The notes below the pieces were generated by a model, which did not search any database, was not told the DNA's origin, and was given only the letters and a program-made list of their open reading frames with translations. From the NCBI GenBank assembly GCA_946612185.1, contig CAMOEP010000148.1, forward strand, positions 1 through 6,232: a stretch of DNA of 6,232 nt, written 5' to 3'. The DNA comes from an uncultured Ruminococcus sp. (GTDB taxonomy: Bacteria; Bacillota; Clostridia; Oscillospirales; Ruminococcaceae). Shown piece by piece: positions 6,065-6,232 of this stretch. Made by a program: the position numbers and the translations under genes. The stretch's first letter is position 1. Each line of letters starts with the position of its first letter.

Positions 6065-6232
6065 TTAATGCATAATAAAGGGGACGGAAGTTTGATGTTC
6101 TCACGGATTCTTTCATAGGGTGAATGTGCGGATTTTCAGGCATACTGTCGTATGTCAAGGATTTTTAACACAGTCACCACGGCAACAGCATTTACTTTCC
6201 GTGAAACATTTTCCGCCATACAGGAAAGCTGC
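6065..6232. other. Intergenic tail without a convincing gene; possible fragment of a dispersed element
   Basis: Short open frames occur on both strands but none has a ribosome binding site. On the + strand an ATG at 6152 is open to the window edge for 27 codons. On the - strand a frame from the edge to a TGA at 6157-6155 reads a Cys-rich peptide (KCFTESKCCCRGDCVKNP), and another - strand frame is also open. Openness in several frames of such a short stretch carries little weight. The sequence has small inverted repeats, including CTTTCC (6195-6200) with GGAAAG (6223-6228). It may be part of a repeated intergenic element that continues beyond the edge. Confidence 0.3.
6139..6166 (+). terminator. 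Weak hairpin, possible terminator of the ABC operon
   Basis: GGCATAC (6139-6145) pairs with GTATGTC (6150-6156) around a TGTC loop: seven pairs including one G-T. Five T follow (6162-6166), but only after a five-base gap (AAGGA), which is poor for intrinsic termination. It is the only candidate seen within about 100 bases of the ATPase stop. Confidence 0.25.

Noticed and set aside
6125..6169. ATG reading MCGFSGI, resembling the N-terminus of glutamine-dependent amidotransferases such as asparagine synthetase
   Set aside because: The frame stops after 14 codons, lacks a convincing ribosome binding site and does not continue with family motifs in other frames; the similarity is probably chance.

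Overview
The window looks like chromosomal DNA from a gut- or rumen-type Firmicute, most likely Ruminococcus or a close Oscillospiraceae relative. The grounds are a BspA-type leucine-rich-repeat protein, moderate GC with C-ending codons, strong AAAGGAG-type ribosome binding sites, A/T-rich consensus promoters and a lipoprotein-type ABC binding protein. This is a judgement of style; no rRNA or marker gene is present. All genes are on the + strand.

Bases 1-2753 hold a tightly packed three-gene unit. It starts with the 3' part of a large gene (open from base 3, so its start lies outside the window). That gene encodes a 15-residue tandem repeat (45-bp units), an Ala-rich helix, a Pro/Glu linker and about nine BspA-type leucine-rich repeats. 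Next is sfsA (1385-2101), overlapping by the ATGA of its start, and then an SMI1/KNR4 (SUKH)-like gene (2094-2753), overlapping by 8 bases. The overlaps imply translational coupling.

Bases 2758-3436 are a single-gene unit: a perfect consensus promoter that begins 5 bases after the preceding stop codon, a gene for a 179-residue protein with a two-helix membrane hairpin and no recognised function, and a strong intrinsic terminator.

Bases 3437-6064 are an ABC importer operon of the nitrate/sulfonate/taurine (NitT/TauT) class: lipoprotein binding protein, permease and ATPase, with short or no gaps. It is driven by a second perfect consensus promoter. Three related copies of a 17-bp partly palindromic element lie upstream of, inside and just downstream of that promoter. 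This is the most distinctive regulatory signal in the window and suggests tight repression by an unidentified factor. The transported substrate cannot be read from the sequence.

Bases 6065-6232 hold no convincing gene: a weak hairpin and a tail that may be part of a dispersed intergenic element cut by the window edge.
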